A stretch of DNA of 38,067 nt from positions 1-38,067 of the forward strand of contig CAJUHM010000023.1 in NCBI GenBank assembly GCA_910586475.1, written 5' to 3'. This stretch comes from an uncultured Muribaculaceae bacterium. Its GTDB lineage: Bacteria; Bacteroidota; Bacteroidia; Bacteroidales; Muribaculaceae. The notes under the pieces are model-generated. The model saw nothing but the letters and a program-made list of their open reading frames with translations, made no database searches and was not told where the DNA came from. The stretch's first letter is position 1, and each line of letters starts with the position of its first letter. The translations under genes and the position numbers were made by a program. Positions 28,780 through 36,226 of this stretch are shown here, piece by piece.

Positions 28780-29979
28780 CTACCAGTCTTTGCCGGCGAT
28801 TACATTGCCGTTATAAATCAGAACAACATAGTAATCACACCATCCATTAAGCGGATTGTTATAAATCAGTTCTTTTGACCCCGTACCCTCATTAAATTTC
28901 AGTGTATAAGTCCCCGTTATCACTTCTTCACCACTGGTTTCATTGATTGCTTTGAGAGTGACTGTCACCTCCTTCTCTTGAGTGCAATAATAATCAAACT
29001 TAAATCTGCTGTTGTTCACCTCACACTTGGTAACCGCAAAAGGATAATAGCTCATTACCGTCTGCAGCTTTGACTCCAGCTTTTCATTTGATGTTTTCTC
29101 CCTCTCTACATCTTCTTTAAGCGACTTCACAGAGTCTCGGAGAGTCGAAATCCTGTGATCCCGATTTTCTATTTTGACATCTTTTTCGTTGATTGTCCGA
29201 CGCGCTACATCAAGTTGCACATTAGCGTCATTCAGGCTGAAATAAAGTAAGATTGCCCCAACTCCACAAACAACCAAGACAAGTGACAGGAATACAACTT
29301 TTTTGAAATTATTTTTCTGTCGCTGGATTGTCCTATTAACTTCCCGCAAGTTTTCATTCTCTTTAATTAAAGCGAATTTCTCTGCATTGAGATTCTTCAG
29401 AATGTTTTTGAAACTTGTCAGCCTTATCGTATCATAGTCTTTTTCTTTCAAAACAACTGTAAAACCGAAACGACATGAGGCTTCTGCTATTTCAGTCATT
29501 GGATCAGTCTCCCTAAATATCTTTCTGGAGGATACTGAAACCGAGAAATCAGCGGGAGGAAGTCGCTTGATTCTCGCCATCGAATTAATTTTTACTTGCA
29601 GAGTATTTACGACAGATATAACCTCCTCCTCTTCATCAGACAAAGAAGCCAACTTTGACGAAATGTCACCCTCTTCAGTGAGATGAATTATAACCCCTTT
29701 TTCAGTCAATTTTTCAATTTCTTTTTCAAATAATGAAAAAAGAGACTGGATGCGCGTCAGATAATAGCCATTAATAACAACGGATAACCCGATAAATTTT
29801 TTCTTGTCTAATTTCCGCACATAGATATAGTACATCAGGTTTTCATCCCGATGCACAATCAACTGTGTCAGCGCAAGACAATCAGACTCGATCTCTTTAA
29901 AAATATTTGAAGAACTGTCTTCTGGATATTGAGTATAACCACGAGACAATTCTCCAAATACATACGTTGAGCAATTCAC
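28780..29979 (-). CDS. single-pass membrane protein with coiled coils; shares an N-terminal domain with the 30.5-31.9 kb protein
   Basis: 399 residues, no named family recognised. The N-terminal globular domain (about 1-190) is predicted cytoplasmic, followed by a coiled coil (about 195-225), a transmembrane helix (about 228-248) preceded by basic residues (RQKNNFKK), a second coiled coil (about 255-310) and a C-terminal beta-rich domain (about 315-399), predicted periplasmic. The stretch YYIYVRKLDKKKFIGLSVVI with the following aromatic/leucine helix (51-100) aligns by eye with FYTYIRSKKVFDAGGRPGAF (53-72) and its helix in the 472-residue operon partner, so the two proteins look like diverged paralogues with the same overall plan. 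It starts 3 nt after the protease gene. A partner or scaffold for the operon GTPase is inferred. Confidence 0.72.
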   Translation of the reverse strand: MNCSTYVFGELSRGYTQYPEDSSSNIFKEIESDCLALTQLIVHRDENLMYYIYVRKLDKKKFIGLSVVINGYYLTRIQSLFSLFEKEIEKLTEKGVIIHLTEEGDISSKLASLSDEEEEVISVVNTLQVKINSMARIKRLPPADFSVSVSSRKIFRETDPMTEIAEASCRFGFTVVLKEKDYDTIRLTSFKNILKNLNAEKFALIKENENLREVNRTIQRQKNNFKKVVFLSLVLVVCGVGAILLYFSLNDANVQLDVARRTINEKDVKIENRDHRISTLRDSVKSLKEDVEREKTSNEKLESKLQTVMSYYPFAVTKCEVNNSRFKFDYYCTQEKEVTVTLKAINETSGEEVITGTYTLKFNEGTGSKELIYNNPLNGWCDYYVVLIYNGNVIAGKDW

Positions 29980-29982
29980 AGT

Positions 29983-30495
29983 TTATTTCTTGTAAAAGTT
30001 AATCGTCTTTTCCACATTGTCAACTTCCACAGAAGCCAGTTCATCAAGAACGGCATTACCCAGTAGTATCGGAGCATCCTGATTCAAGGCAACACTGGCT
30101 TCCACATTATTGAGAACTATCGACTCGTCTTTACCCCCGATCTCAATCTGTTTGATATTTATCAACCCATTCTGGACAATCGAACCGTCAGCAATTGTCG
30201 AATAGGCAACTCCGATCACATCCTCTGCACCTATTTTCCCGTTCTTCACTAATGTCTGAAGTTCGTTCAATGATATGTGCACACCAGAGCAGCCAGTGTC
30301 ATATATCATACTCATAGTAACACCATTAAGTTTCACAGGTATGACCTTAACCCCACCTAAATCTTCATATGAAATTTTGATTCCATTCTTCAAGTTCTGA
30401 TCAAGATTATATGGCGGCTTTGATGCTTTTTTCTCACATGAAGTAAAACAAATCAGCAGAGAGGAAAAAAATAATAACAAGACTCTTTTTATCAT
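29983..30495 (-). CDS. retropepsin-like aspartic protease, lipoprotein
   Basis: 170 residues. The signal ends in FTSC with lipidated C20, predicting attachment to a membrane facing the periplasm. The mature part contains the retropepsin active-site triad D66-T-G68 in MIYDTGCSGVHIS, a flap-like region and the hydrophobic ILLGNAVLDEL near the C-terminus, matching the single-domain (dimerising) retroviral-type aspartyl protease family found in bacteria. It should act as a homodimer. Genes on both sides encode coiled-coil membrane proteins with periplasmic domains, plausible substrates or partners. The spacing is 5 nt after the upstream gene and 3 nt before the next, so translation is tightly linked. 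Confidence 0.85.
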   Translation of the reverse strand: MIKRVLLLFFSSLLICFTSCEKKASKPPYNLDQNLKNGIKISYEDLGGVKVIPVKLNGVTMSMIYDTGCSGVHISLNELQTLVKNGKIGAEDVIGVAYSTIADGSIVQNGLINIKQIEIGGKDESIVLNNVEASVALNQDAPILLGNAVLDELASVEVDNVEKTINFYKK

Positions 30496-30500
30496 ACACT

Positions 30501-31919
30501 TTATTCTATAGTTATCACTCGACTCAGATAGACCGAATCTGCAACTTGATACATAATCTGTATATTTGTCCCTGAATTAAGTTCAGACGGAACAGTAAAC
30601 CGGTCGCCATCATTAAACGGGTGATCGGTTTCCACCTCAACTTTCCACACTCCCGCAGGAATCTTTACTCCGGACGGAAATGTTTCTTTCGGACAGACCC
30701 GCAAACTATATTCTTTACCTTTTTCAACTATATCGCCACCGTCCTCAATATCTATCCTACAGATATCACGATCGGCATAATTGGCTGTGTCTGTTTCTAA
30801 TTCGGTTTCAGCAATTTTATTCGGTGTTTCTTTTACCACAACATCTGAATGGCGATTATCTAAAACAAAAAATAGTATAAAAACAGAAAGAATAAAAATA
30901 GCACCGAGAAGTATACTATTAAGCCTGTCACGCCATATTGTACGTAAAGAAGTCTTAAGAACTTTCGGTGTATTTTCATTATTTTCCTTAACTTCCGAAC
31001 AATCATCCTTAGGAAATCGACCCGCCAGAAGGCGGGCAAGAGTTTTTATTGGCTTGTCAATCATGTCAATCGAATTCGCAGCTTCCGCAATTCTTGTTTT
31101 TAGAGAATCGCGTTCTTCTGTGACTTTATCCAGTTCCTGTTGCAATTGATCGACTTTGCCACTATTTTTCTTTCCGATAGAAGAAGACAACAATTGGAGC
31201 TCTTGAGACAGTTCATCGTTTTTCCGAGTAATAGTGTCCAAATCAGACTGCAATTTAGCATTGTCTTCAGTAAGAACCTTTTTACTGGCATTAGCCTCTT
31301 TCAACTCCCTGACCACCCCTTCATAGGATAAAGCCAATGGTTGCGTATTCGGAGAAACAATGAGAGAATGCTTTTTGAACCAGTCAAAAAACAATGGGCT
31401 GTCAACTTCCAAAAGGCTGACAGTTTTTTTGGGTCTGTTGATTGTATCGCCCGAGGTCAATTCCATAAGGCTTGGAACAATCAGCTCTTCAATCTTCTGA
31501 CTGAAAGCTGCCTGAATCTTATCAACAGTCGCCGATGTGCCGGAACGCGCATTCGTGAAATCATCTACCAAAAATTTCTCTGTCGTTCCATCCTTCGCTA
31601 TTATAGATCCTACACATAACTGATTATAGACAGCCTCAAATAGCTGATATAACATATAAACATTAGTGCAATAAGCCTTCTTAAAACTTACTGTAAGCGC
31701 GAAAAATGCTCCGGGACGCCCACCGGCATCAAAGACCTTCTTGCTGCGGATATAAGTGTAGAACGAATCTCCACCGCAAATATCCGCCTGAAGCACAGCG
31801 GGCTCCTTTGCCTCTGAATCATGATTGTAAAAAATGCTTATATAATCATGATTGCTCCCACTACCCCAGATCTGATGACCTCTCGGGGTTCCGTGAATAT
31901 ATATATCAACCGTACTCAT
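30501..31919 (-). CDS. single-pass membrane protein with cytoplasmic sensor-like domain and coiled coil
   Basis: 472 residues, no named family recognised. The N-terminal domain (about 1-190) starts STVDIYIHGTPRGHQIWG and is predicted cytoplasmic. A long coiled coil follows (about 200-283: VVRELKEANASKKVLTEDNAKLQ and onward), then a basic segment (RTIWRDRLNS), a transmembrane helix (about 335-353) and a C-terminal beta-sandwich-like periplasmic domain (about 375-472, ending VADSVYLSRVITIE). The overall plan and part of the N-terminal domain match the 399-residue protein in the same operon. It begins 4 nt after the GTPase-like gene. The N-terminal start resembles, only loosely, the N-terminal domains of GTPase-associated proteins in predicted conflict systems; that link is speculative. 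Confidence 0.72.
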   Translation of the reverse strand: MSTVDIYIHGTPRGHQIWGSGSNHDYISIFYNHDSEAKEPAVLQADICGGDSFYTYIRSKKVFDAGGRPGAFFALTVSFKKAYCTNVYMLYQLFEAVYNQLCVGSIIAKDGTTEKFLVDDFTNARSGTSATVDKIQAAFSQKIEELIVPSLMELTSGDTINRPKKTVSLLEVDSPLFFDWFKKHSLIVSPNTQPLALSYEGVVRELKEANASKKVLTEDNAKLQSDLDTITRKNDELSQELQLLSSSIGKKNSGKVDQLQQELDKVTEERDSLKTRIAEAANSIDMIDKPIKTLARLLAGRFPKDDCSEVKENNENTPKVLKTSLRTIWRDRLNSILLGAIFILSVFILFFVLDNRHSDVVVKETPNKIAETELETDTANYADRDICRIDIEDGGDIVEKGKEYSLRVCPKETFPSGVKIPAGVWKVEVETDHPFNDGDRFTVPSELNSGTNIQIMYQVADSVYLSRVITIE

Positions 31920-31923
31920 GCCA

Positions 31924-32844
31924 TTATCCTTTTATACATTTCATAAGTACTGTCCATAAAAGGCGAGGATAGTGTTCCTCACTCTCATTATACTTCATGT
32001 ATTCGCGACCAAGCTGAGTAGTATAATATCCTGTGCAGAAAGGAACGAATTTATAGTTGTAAGGTCTCCATAAACTGGTAATAGGGTTACTGTTCCTGAA
32101 CACACCTGACAGACCATCATATTCATCTTTCATTGCCCTTTCGGCAGATGAAAAGTGGAGTTCCCCGTTTTCGAACAACTCTTCCTTTTGATCTACTTTA
32201 TTGTATAGGATTACAACCCTGTCTGTAGGTCTCATCAGTTGGTGTTTGCAACCTCTGATTCGAGAGACATATGAATCTTTTACGGATGCATGCACATCCC
32301 ATTCGGCTTCTGTAATAAAAACCCAAATTTTACGATTAGATAGCTTGCGGATAATCTCTGTCAGATACGGACGGAAATTGCGCGCGCTGACCTCTTCCGG
32401 TTTCTGAGGATTGAAATAATGCTCGCCCGGGGCCTCCAGAATCTGACAGACTGTAGCACCGTGACTTATAACCTTCAACATCAGGAACTCATTCAGGCCA
32501 TTACCTTTAAGAGCTTCAGTCGTATTGAGATTCCGGTGGAACTGTTCACAACGCTCCTTATATCTGTTATCTGATTTAAAAGTCGGATCAGCTTTTACCG
32601 TGTAGCCTTGCTTTCTAAGATAACGGGCAAGACGAACGAGAGTCATTGATTTTCCACTCGTCGGAGGACCGAACAGCATTACGATAGGAGCTCTCTTATC
32701 ACCGATCTTGATATCGTCTTCATCAATAACGGTATTAGTATTCTCTGTTTCGGAAGTCATATCATCATTCTGAATCCCACTATTTATTTGGGTTTCATCA
32801 TCTACTGTTATGTCACCCAGCTTAAGGTCAAGATTATCTGCCAT
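31924..32844 (-). CDS. P-loop GTPase-like protein
   Basis: 306 residues, cytoplasmic. A disordered acidic N-terminus (1-50) leads to the P-loop GPPTSGKS (59-66, K65), preceded by the strand PIVMLF. A strand and loop LEAPGEHY (136-143) sits where G3 (DxxG) is expected, with E in place of D. NKVD (215-218), preceded by RVVILY, matches the G4 guanine-specificity motif NKxD. The order and spacing fit a TRAFAC-like or AAA-adjacent GTPase rather than an ABC or AAA ATPase, and no transmembrane segment is present. It lies 7 nt after the four-helix membrane protein and 4 nt before the 472-residue protein, so all three are co-produced. Similarity to the DO-GTPase group of predicted conflict systems is possible but unproven. 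Confidence 0.78.
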   Translation of the reverse strand: MADNLDLKLGDITVDDETQINSGIQNDDMTSETENTNTVIDEDDIKIGDKRAPIVMLFGPPTSGKSMTLVRLARYLRKQGYTVKADPTFKSDNRYKERCEQFHRNLNTTEALKGNGLNEFLMLKVISHGATVCQILEAPGEHYFNPQKPEEVSARNFRPYLTEIIRKLSNRKIWVFITEAEWDVHASVKDSYVSRIRGCKHQLMRPTDRVVILYNKVDQKEELFENGELHFSSAERAMKDEYDGLSGVFRNSNPITSLWRPYNYKFVPFCTGYYTTQLGREYMKYNESEEHYPRLLWTVLMKCIKG

Positions 32845-32851
32845 ATTACTT

Positions 32852-33901
32852 TCAGTTATTGTTTTTCTTCATAAATGCGATGTCAAAAAATATAAAGGCC
32901 GCTATGTCAACCAGAATCGATAGTATGACATAGTACCAGAATGCCCCGGGGAACTTCCCTCCCAGAAAATCCACAAAAAACACATCGATTACCGAAGACA
33001 TTCTTTTGGTTCTGGTCGTTGCATTTTCATTTGTGTAGACCTCTTCATCATCCGAGTCTTTATCAAACTGAATGAAGGTTTTGTTTGTAGCGATAATGTT
33101 ATATCCATCTTTCAATTCTTTTTCACACTGGCGGATCTCCTCTTCAGTCAAACTGGTGGATGCGATGTGGTCTTTAATTGAATCATTAAGCGCAGTCAGA
33201 CGATTTTTCTGACGTCTCGCAGCTTGTATGGATTGATCAGAAATTGTGTGTGTTCTCAGTGCGTGCTCCAATGCCCGATCTATTTCCGCCTGATATCCGT
33301 TAAGAATGGCAGGATTGGTACTATTGTAATCAGGATGCTGCTTAATTGAAGAGTTAAGAGCGTCATTAATAACTTTCAGGTGATCCGCGATTTTCTGTCC
33401 GTTTCCTCTCCGATAAGGAGGCTCATCACCATTAAACTGCTTAACTATATGTGTTCTCTGCTCTTCAACAATATTTTTCAGTCTTTTACCCTCTTCATCA
33501 AGCACTTTTGACGAGGAGGTTCCTAATTCTATGACCTGCTGCAAATACTTATTAGTGGTTTCAATATCTTCGGAAATTACAGACCCAATCTTATCATTGT
33601 AGAAGAACGTATGAGTATTGGTCGGCATACTCATTATCAGCCAAAAGAATACGACCAGTAAAATTCCTCCCCATAATTTCCCTTTTCGGTTTTCTACAAA
33701 GCCTTGCGACATCAGGGAGTCGGCAATTAATTTTGTACCGATTGATGCTACAACGAAGAAAGCGATTGTGATACCCCAGACCAGAATTTCAGGCCATCCT
33801 GGAGGCAAAAGCATGTGTAACGATTTTTCTGTCGCCCAACAACTGATTCCTGCAAGGATAAGGAATGCTGATCCTGCTCCGATTACTCTGAATTTGTTCA
33901 T
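32852..33901 (-). CDS. four-helix membrane protein with a large predicted periplasmic helical domain
   Basis: 349 residues, no named family recognised. Transmembrane helices lie at about 5-23, 37-57, 75-93 and 321-344. Charge distribution (MNKFR start, basic loop ENRKGK before helix 3, KKNNN end) puts both termini in the cytoplasm and residues of about 95-320 outside. That outer region is highly charged and helical (ETTNKYLQQVIELGTSSSKVL, AARRQKNRLTALNDSIKDHI), resembling a sensor or stalk domain. It is the first full-length gene of the minus-strand operon, directly before the GTPase-like gene. A plausible reading is a membrane sensor or pore whose state is controlled by the GTPase, which is inference. 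Confidence 0.75.
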   Translation of the reverse strand: MNKFRVIGAGSAFLILAGISCWATEKSLHMLLPPGWPEILVWGITIAFFVVASIGTKLIADSLMSQGFVENRKGKLWGGILLVVFFWLIMSMPTNTHTFFYNDKIGSVISEDIETTNKYLQQVIELGTSSSKVLDEEGKRLKNIVEEQRTHIVKQFNGDEPPYRRGNGQKIADHLKVINDALNSSIKQHPDYNSTNPAILNGYQAEIDRALEHALRTHTISDQSIQAARRQKNRLTALNDSIKDHIASTSLTEEEIRQCEKELKDGYNIIATNKTFIQFDKDSDDEEVYTNENATTRTKRMSSVIDVFFVDFLGGKFPGAFWYYVILSILVDIAAFIFFDIAFMKKNNN

Positions 33902-33928
33902 TTTGAATGTGATATTATTTTGGTATTA

Positions 33929-34069
33929 TCATTTAGTTCGATAGCGTAAATCCATGCTCATGAAAACAAAAAATGCTCCACAAGCTAAAACTCCAAGAGT
34001 GGAATACTTAATAGAGTGTCGTCGGTCGCGTTTTCTATCAGTCGATCGAAAAAAATATCTATTTGTCAT
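33929..34069 (-). CDS. possible 46-residue membrane peptide at the head of the operon
   Basis: From the ATG at 34069 the minus strand encodes 46 residues: a basic arginine-rich start (FFRSTDRKRDRRH), a hydrophobic segment LGVLACGAFFVFMSM (about 25-39) and a short basic end, stopping at TGA 33929. It has one transmembrane helix and sits 27 nt upstream of the four-helix protein. There is no clear promoter or ribosome-binding site to prove expression, and short open frames occur by chance in AT-rich DNA. The helix and its position make it worth listing. Confidence 0.45.
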   Translation of the reverse strand: MTNRYFFRSTDRKRDRRHSIKYSTLGVLACGAFFVFMSMDLRYRTK

Positions 34070-34139
34070 TGATCGGAAAGGGGCGAAATGAGCGAACGTT
34101 ATGGCGCGTATAAGTGTTTATTAGATACGTGAAGCTATA

Positions 34140-34187
34140 GTCCTCGGAGGACCGGGGTGCGTCTATGCGTCCGGACCTATCCGAAGA
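34140..34187 (+). promoter_or_regulatory. palindromic/structured region upstream of the rubrerythrin fusion gene
   Basis: GTCCTCGGAGGAC (34140-34152) is a near-perfect palindrome and GTCCGGAC (34169-34176) a perfect one, with the direct repeat TGCGTC between them (34158-34163, 34166-34171). TCCTCGGA (34141-34148) can also pair with TCCGAAGA (34180-34187) with one mismatch. This could be an operator for a redox regulator or a structured leader. No standard promoter box was found nearby. Confidence 0.35.
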
Positions 34188-34232
34188 GCAGTCGCAAGCG
34201 TTCATAATTATTATTTTAATCCCTGTTTCATT

Positions 34233-35414
34233 ATGGAGAATCCAATGTTCAAGATCCCTTACGGATTATATATCGTGACGGTCAATTACGATGGCCGGGA
34301 CAATGGCTGCGTGTCAAACACGTTCCAGCAGGTCACCGACACTCCCAACCAAGTGTCTATCTGCCTTAACAAAAGCACACTGACCTGCGAAATGGCCCGG
34401 AAATCGGGAGTGCTGACGGTTTCGGTCATCAGCGAAAAAGCCGTTTTCAGCCTGTTCGAGCGTTTCGGGTTCAAATCGGGCCGCGAGGTTGACAAATTCA
34501 AGGATTTCGCGGGCAGCCGCCGTGTTGCTAACGGAACTTTAGCCGTGACCGACGGGACCAATGCGTTCATCAGCATGAAGGTGGGTCAGACAATCGATCT
34601 CGGCACCCACATGATGTTTATCGGAGAGGTAACAGAGATGGAAGTTCTCAGCCCGGTGCCATCGGTCACCTACAGTAACTATCAGCAGCACATCAAACCG
34701 AAGCCACAGCCATCAGCCGCCGCTGCCGCCGGCCACACTGTCTGGCGCTGCAAAGTATGCGGATTTGAATATGTCGGCGACGAGCTGCCTGACGATTACA
34801 TCTGTCCGGTCTGCAAGCATCCGGCTTCCGATTTTGAAAAAGTCACGATCACCGACAATGTCGCTGACCAACCGACCAACATCTATTCGGGCACAGAGAC
34901 GGAAAAAAACCTTCAGGAAGCCTTTGCCGGCGAGAGCATGGCGCGCAACAAGTACACCTACTTCGCTTCCGTGGCCCGCAAGAACGGTTTCGAACAGATC
35001 GCAGCCATCTTCGACCACACGGCCGCCAACGAGAAGGAGCATGCCGAGCTATGGTGCAAAGCGCTCGGCGGAGTAAGCAGCGACACGGCCGTCAATCTTC
35101 TCCATGCCGCCGAAGGCGAAAACTATGAGTGGACCGACATGTACTACCGCTTCGCACGTGAGGCCGACGAGGAGGGATTCCATGATCTGGCCAGTCAGTT
35201 CCGAGGAGTGGCGGCGATCGAAAAGACCCATGAGGAGCGCTACCGCAGACTGCTCCGCAATGTCGAAGCCCACGAGGTGTTCCGCAAGAGCGGCGTGACG
35301 GTCTGGGAATGCCGCAACTGCGGACATATCTGCATCGGCACTGAAGCGCCCGAAGTATGCCCCGTATGTTTCCACGCACAAAGCTACTTTGAAGTGCATG
35401 CCGAAAACTATTGA
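34233..35414 (+). CDS. flavin reductase-rubredoxin-rubrerythrin fusion protein
   Basis: 393 residues combining four modules. Residues of about 5-155 are a flavin-reductase-like FMN domain (YGLYIVTVNYDGRDNGCVSNTF, TVSVISEKAVFSLFERFGFKSG). A rubredoxin follows (C173, C176, C191, C194), then a rubrerythrin four-helix di-iron domain (about 218-345; E234 in AGESMARNKY, E267-x-x-H270, E330-x-x-H333), and last a second CxxC...CxxC iron site (C360, C363, C376, C379). The first two modules match high-molecular-weight rubredoxin. The whole chain could carry electrons from NAD(P)H through FMN and rubredoxin to the peroxide-reducing di-iron site, in one polypeptide. It protects an anaerobe from H2O2 or O2. 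The ATG at 34233 is used; 34245 is an alternative. A strong terminator follows. Confidence 0.93.
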   Translation: MENPMFKIPYGLYIVTVNYDGRDNGCVSNTFQQVTDTPNQVSICLNKSTLTCEMARKSGVLTVSVISEKAVFSLFERFGFKSGREVDKFKDFAGSRRVANGTLAVTDGTNAFISMKVGQTIDLGTHMMFIGEVTEMEVLSPVPSVTYSNYQQHIKPKPQPSAAAAAGHTVWRCKVCGFEYVGDELPDDYICPVCKHPASDFEKVTITDNVADQPTNIYSGTETEKNLQEAFAGESMARNKYTYFASVARKNGFEQIAAIFDHTAANEKEHAELWCKALGGVSSDTAVNLLHAAEGENYEWTDMYYRFAREADEEGFHDLASQFRGVAAIEKTHEERYRRLLRNVEAHEVFRKSGVTVWECRNCGHICIGTEAPEVCPVCFHAQSYFEVHAENY

Positions 35415-35483
35415 CCACGGCTCTTTGAAGTTCAATACATCATTATCGTATTGGACAATACCATATCAACACACATCTGTTTC

Positions 35484-35550
35484 CTGTCGGAACGGCCTTC
35501 ACGGAAGCTGTGCGAAACAGCTGCCAGGCCATTCCGACAGCCATTTTTTT
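35484..35550 (+). terminator. terminator of the rubrerythrin fusion gene
   Basis: A long hairpin: CTGTCGGAA (35484-35492) pairs with TTCCGACAG (35532-35540), with inner stems GGCCT/AGGCC and AGCTGT/ACAGCT (loop GCGAA), followed by seven T residues (35544-35550). Confidence 0.88.
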
Positions 35551-35552
35551 CG

Positions 35553-36077
35553 TTACTGCAAATCAATCCGGTAAAGGACGTGGACCGACAACGGAGAATC
35601 CGCCGGCAGTTTCGGATGGGCAAACTCTCCTACTTTCGCCATGCCGATCTTCTGCATCACACGCTCCGACGGGACATTGATCTTAGCCGTAAACGAATAC
35701 AGCCTTTCAATCCCCGATTCCTTTGCCAGCCTCAACGCAGCCTTAGCTGCCTCCGTCGCATAGCCGCGATTATGAAATCCGGCCGCGAAACGCCAGCCGA
35801 TCTCGCCCCCCGGTGCAAAGTCGGCATCGAAACCGATCTCATGCAGTCCAACATAACCGATAAACTCGCCAGTCGACTTCAGTTCAACAGCATACAGTCC
35901 CCACCCGTTGCGGTCGAATTCATCCATGATTCGTCCATAGAAAGCCTCACTTTCGGAATCGCTTAACAAGCCCGGGAAATAGCGCATCACACGCGGATCG
36001 CGGTTCATGGCCGCAAACTGAGGCAAATCGTCGGACCGCCACGTGCGGAGTATCAGTCGGTCGGTTTCTGTTTTCAT
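35553..36077 (-). CDS. GNAT family N-acetyltransferase (RimJ/RimL-like)
   Basis: 174 residues. The start TDRLILRTWRSDDLPQFAAMNRDPRVMRYFP is typical of the RimJ/RimL-type GNAT subgroup. The acetyl-CoA loop region is IGWRFAAGFHNRGYATEAAKAALRLA, with the R/Q-x-x-G-x-G/A-like NRGYAT, and the C-terminal signature is SERVMQKIGM. It transfers acetyl from acetyl-CoA to an N-terminal amine or small molecule; the substrate cannot be assigned. It is monocistronic on the minus strand, divergent from the 36.2 kb unit, with a -7 box 25 nt upstream. Confidence 0.9.
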   Translation of the reverse strand: MKTETDRLILRTWRSDDLPQFAAMNRDPRVMRYFPGLLSDSESEAFYGRIMDEFDRNGWGLYAVELKSTGEFIGYVGLHEIGFDADFAPGGEIGWRFAAGFHNRGYATEAAKAALRLAKESGIERLYSFTAKINVPSERVMQKIGMAKVGEFAHPKLPADSPLSVHVLYRIDLQ

Positions 36078-36101
36078 CAGGAGCTATCTGTTAGATCAAC
36101 A

Positions 36102-36109
36102 CAAATTTA
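36102..36109 (-). promoter_or_regulatory. -7 box of the GNAT gene
   Basis: The minus strand reads TAAATTTG, matching TAnnTTTG, 25 nt upstream of the GNAT start. No clear -33 was found. Confidence 0.45.
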
Positions 36110-36155
36110 CTACTTTTTCCTCATCTACATAATATCTATACGCTACTTTTTCCGG

Positions 36156-36187
36156 TTTGGAAACAAACAATTTCTTCTGTAATTTTG
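36156..36187 (+). promoter_or_regulatory. promoter of the 36.2-37.9 kb two-gene unit
   Basis: TTTG (36156-36159), a 20-nt spacer and TAATTTTG (36180-36187) match the Bacteroidetes consensus. Transcription would start near 36194, 33 nt before the ATG at 36227. Confidence 0.7.
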
Positions 36188-36226
36188 CATTCTGTGCGAA
36201 CGTACCACATTTCCGATCAAACCTAT

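Noticed and set aside
27051..33901. Calling the operon a known GAP/DO-GTPase or ternary conflict system
   Set aside because: Only the GTPase motifs and loose N-terminal resemblance support it; without profile searches the assignment would be invented.
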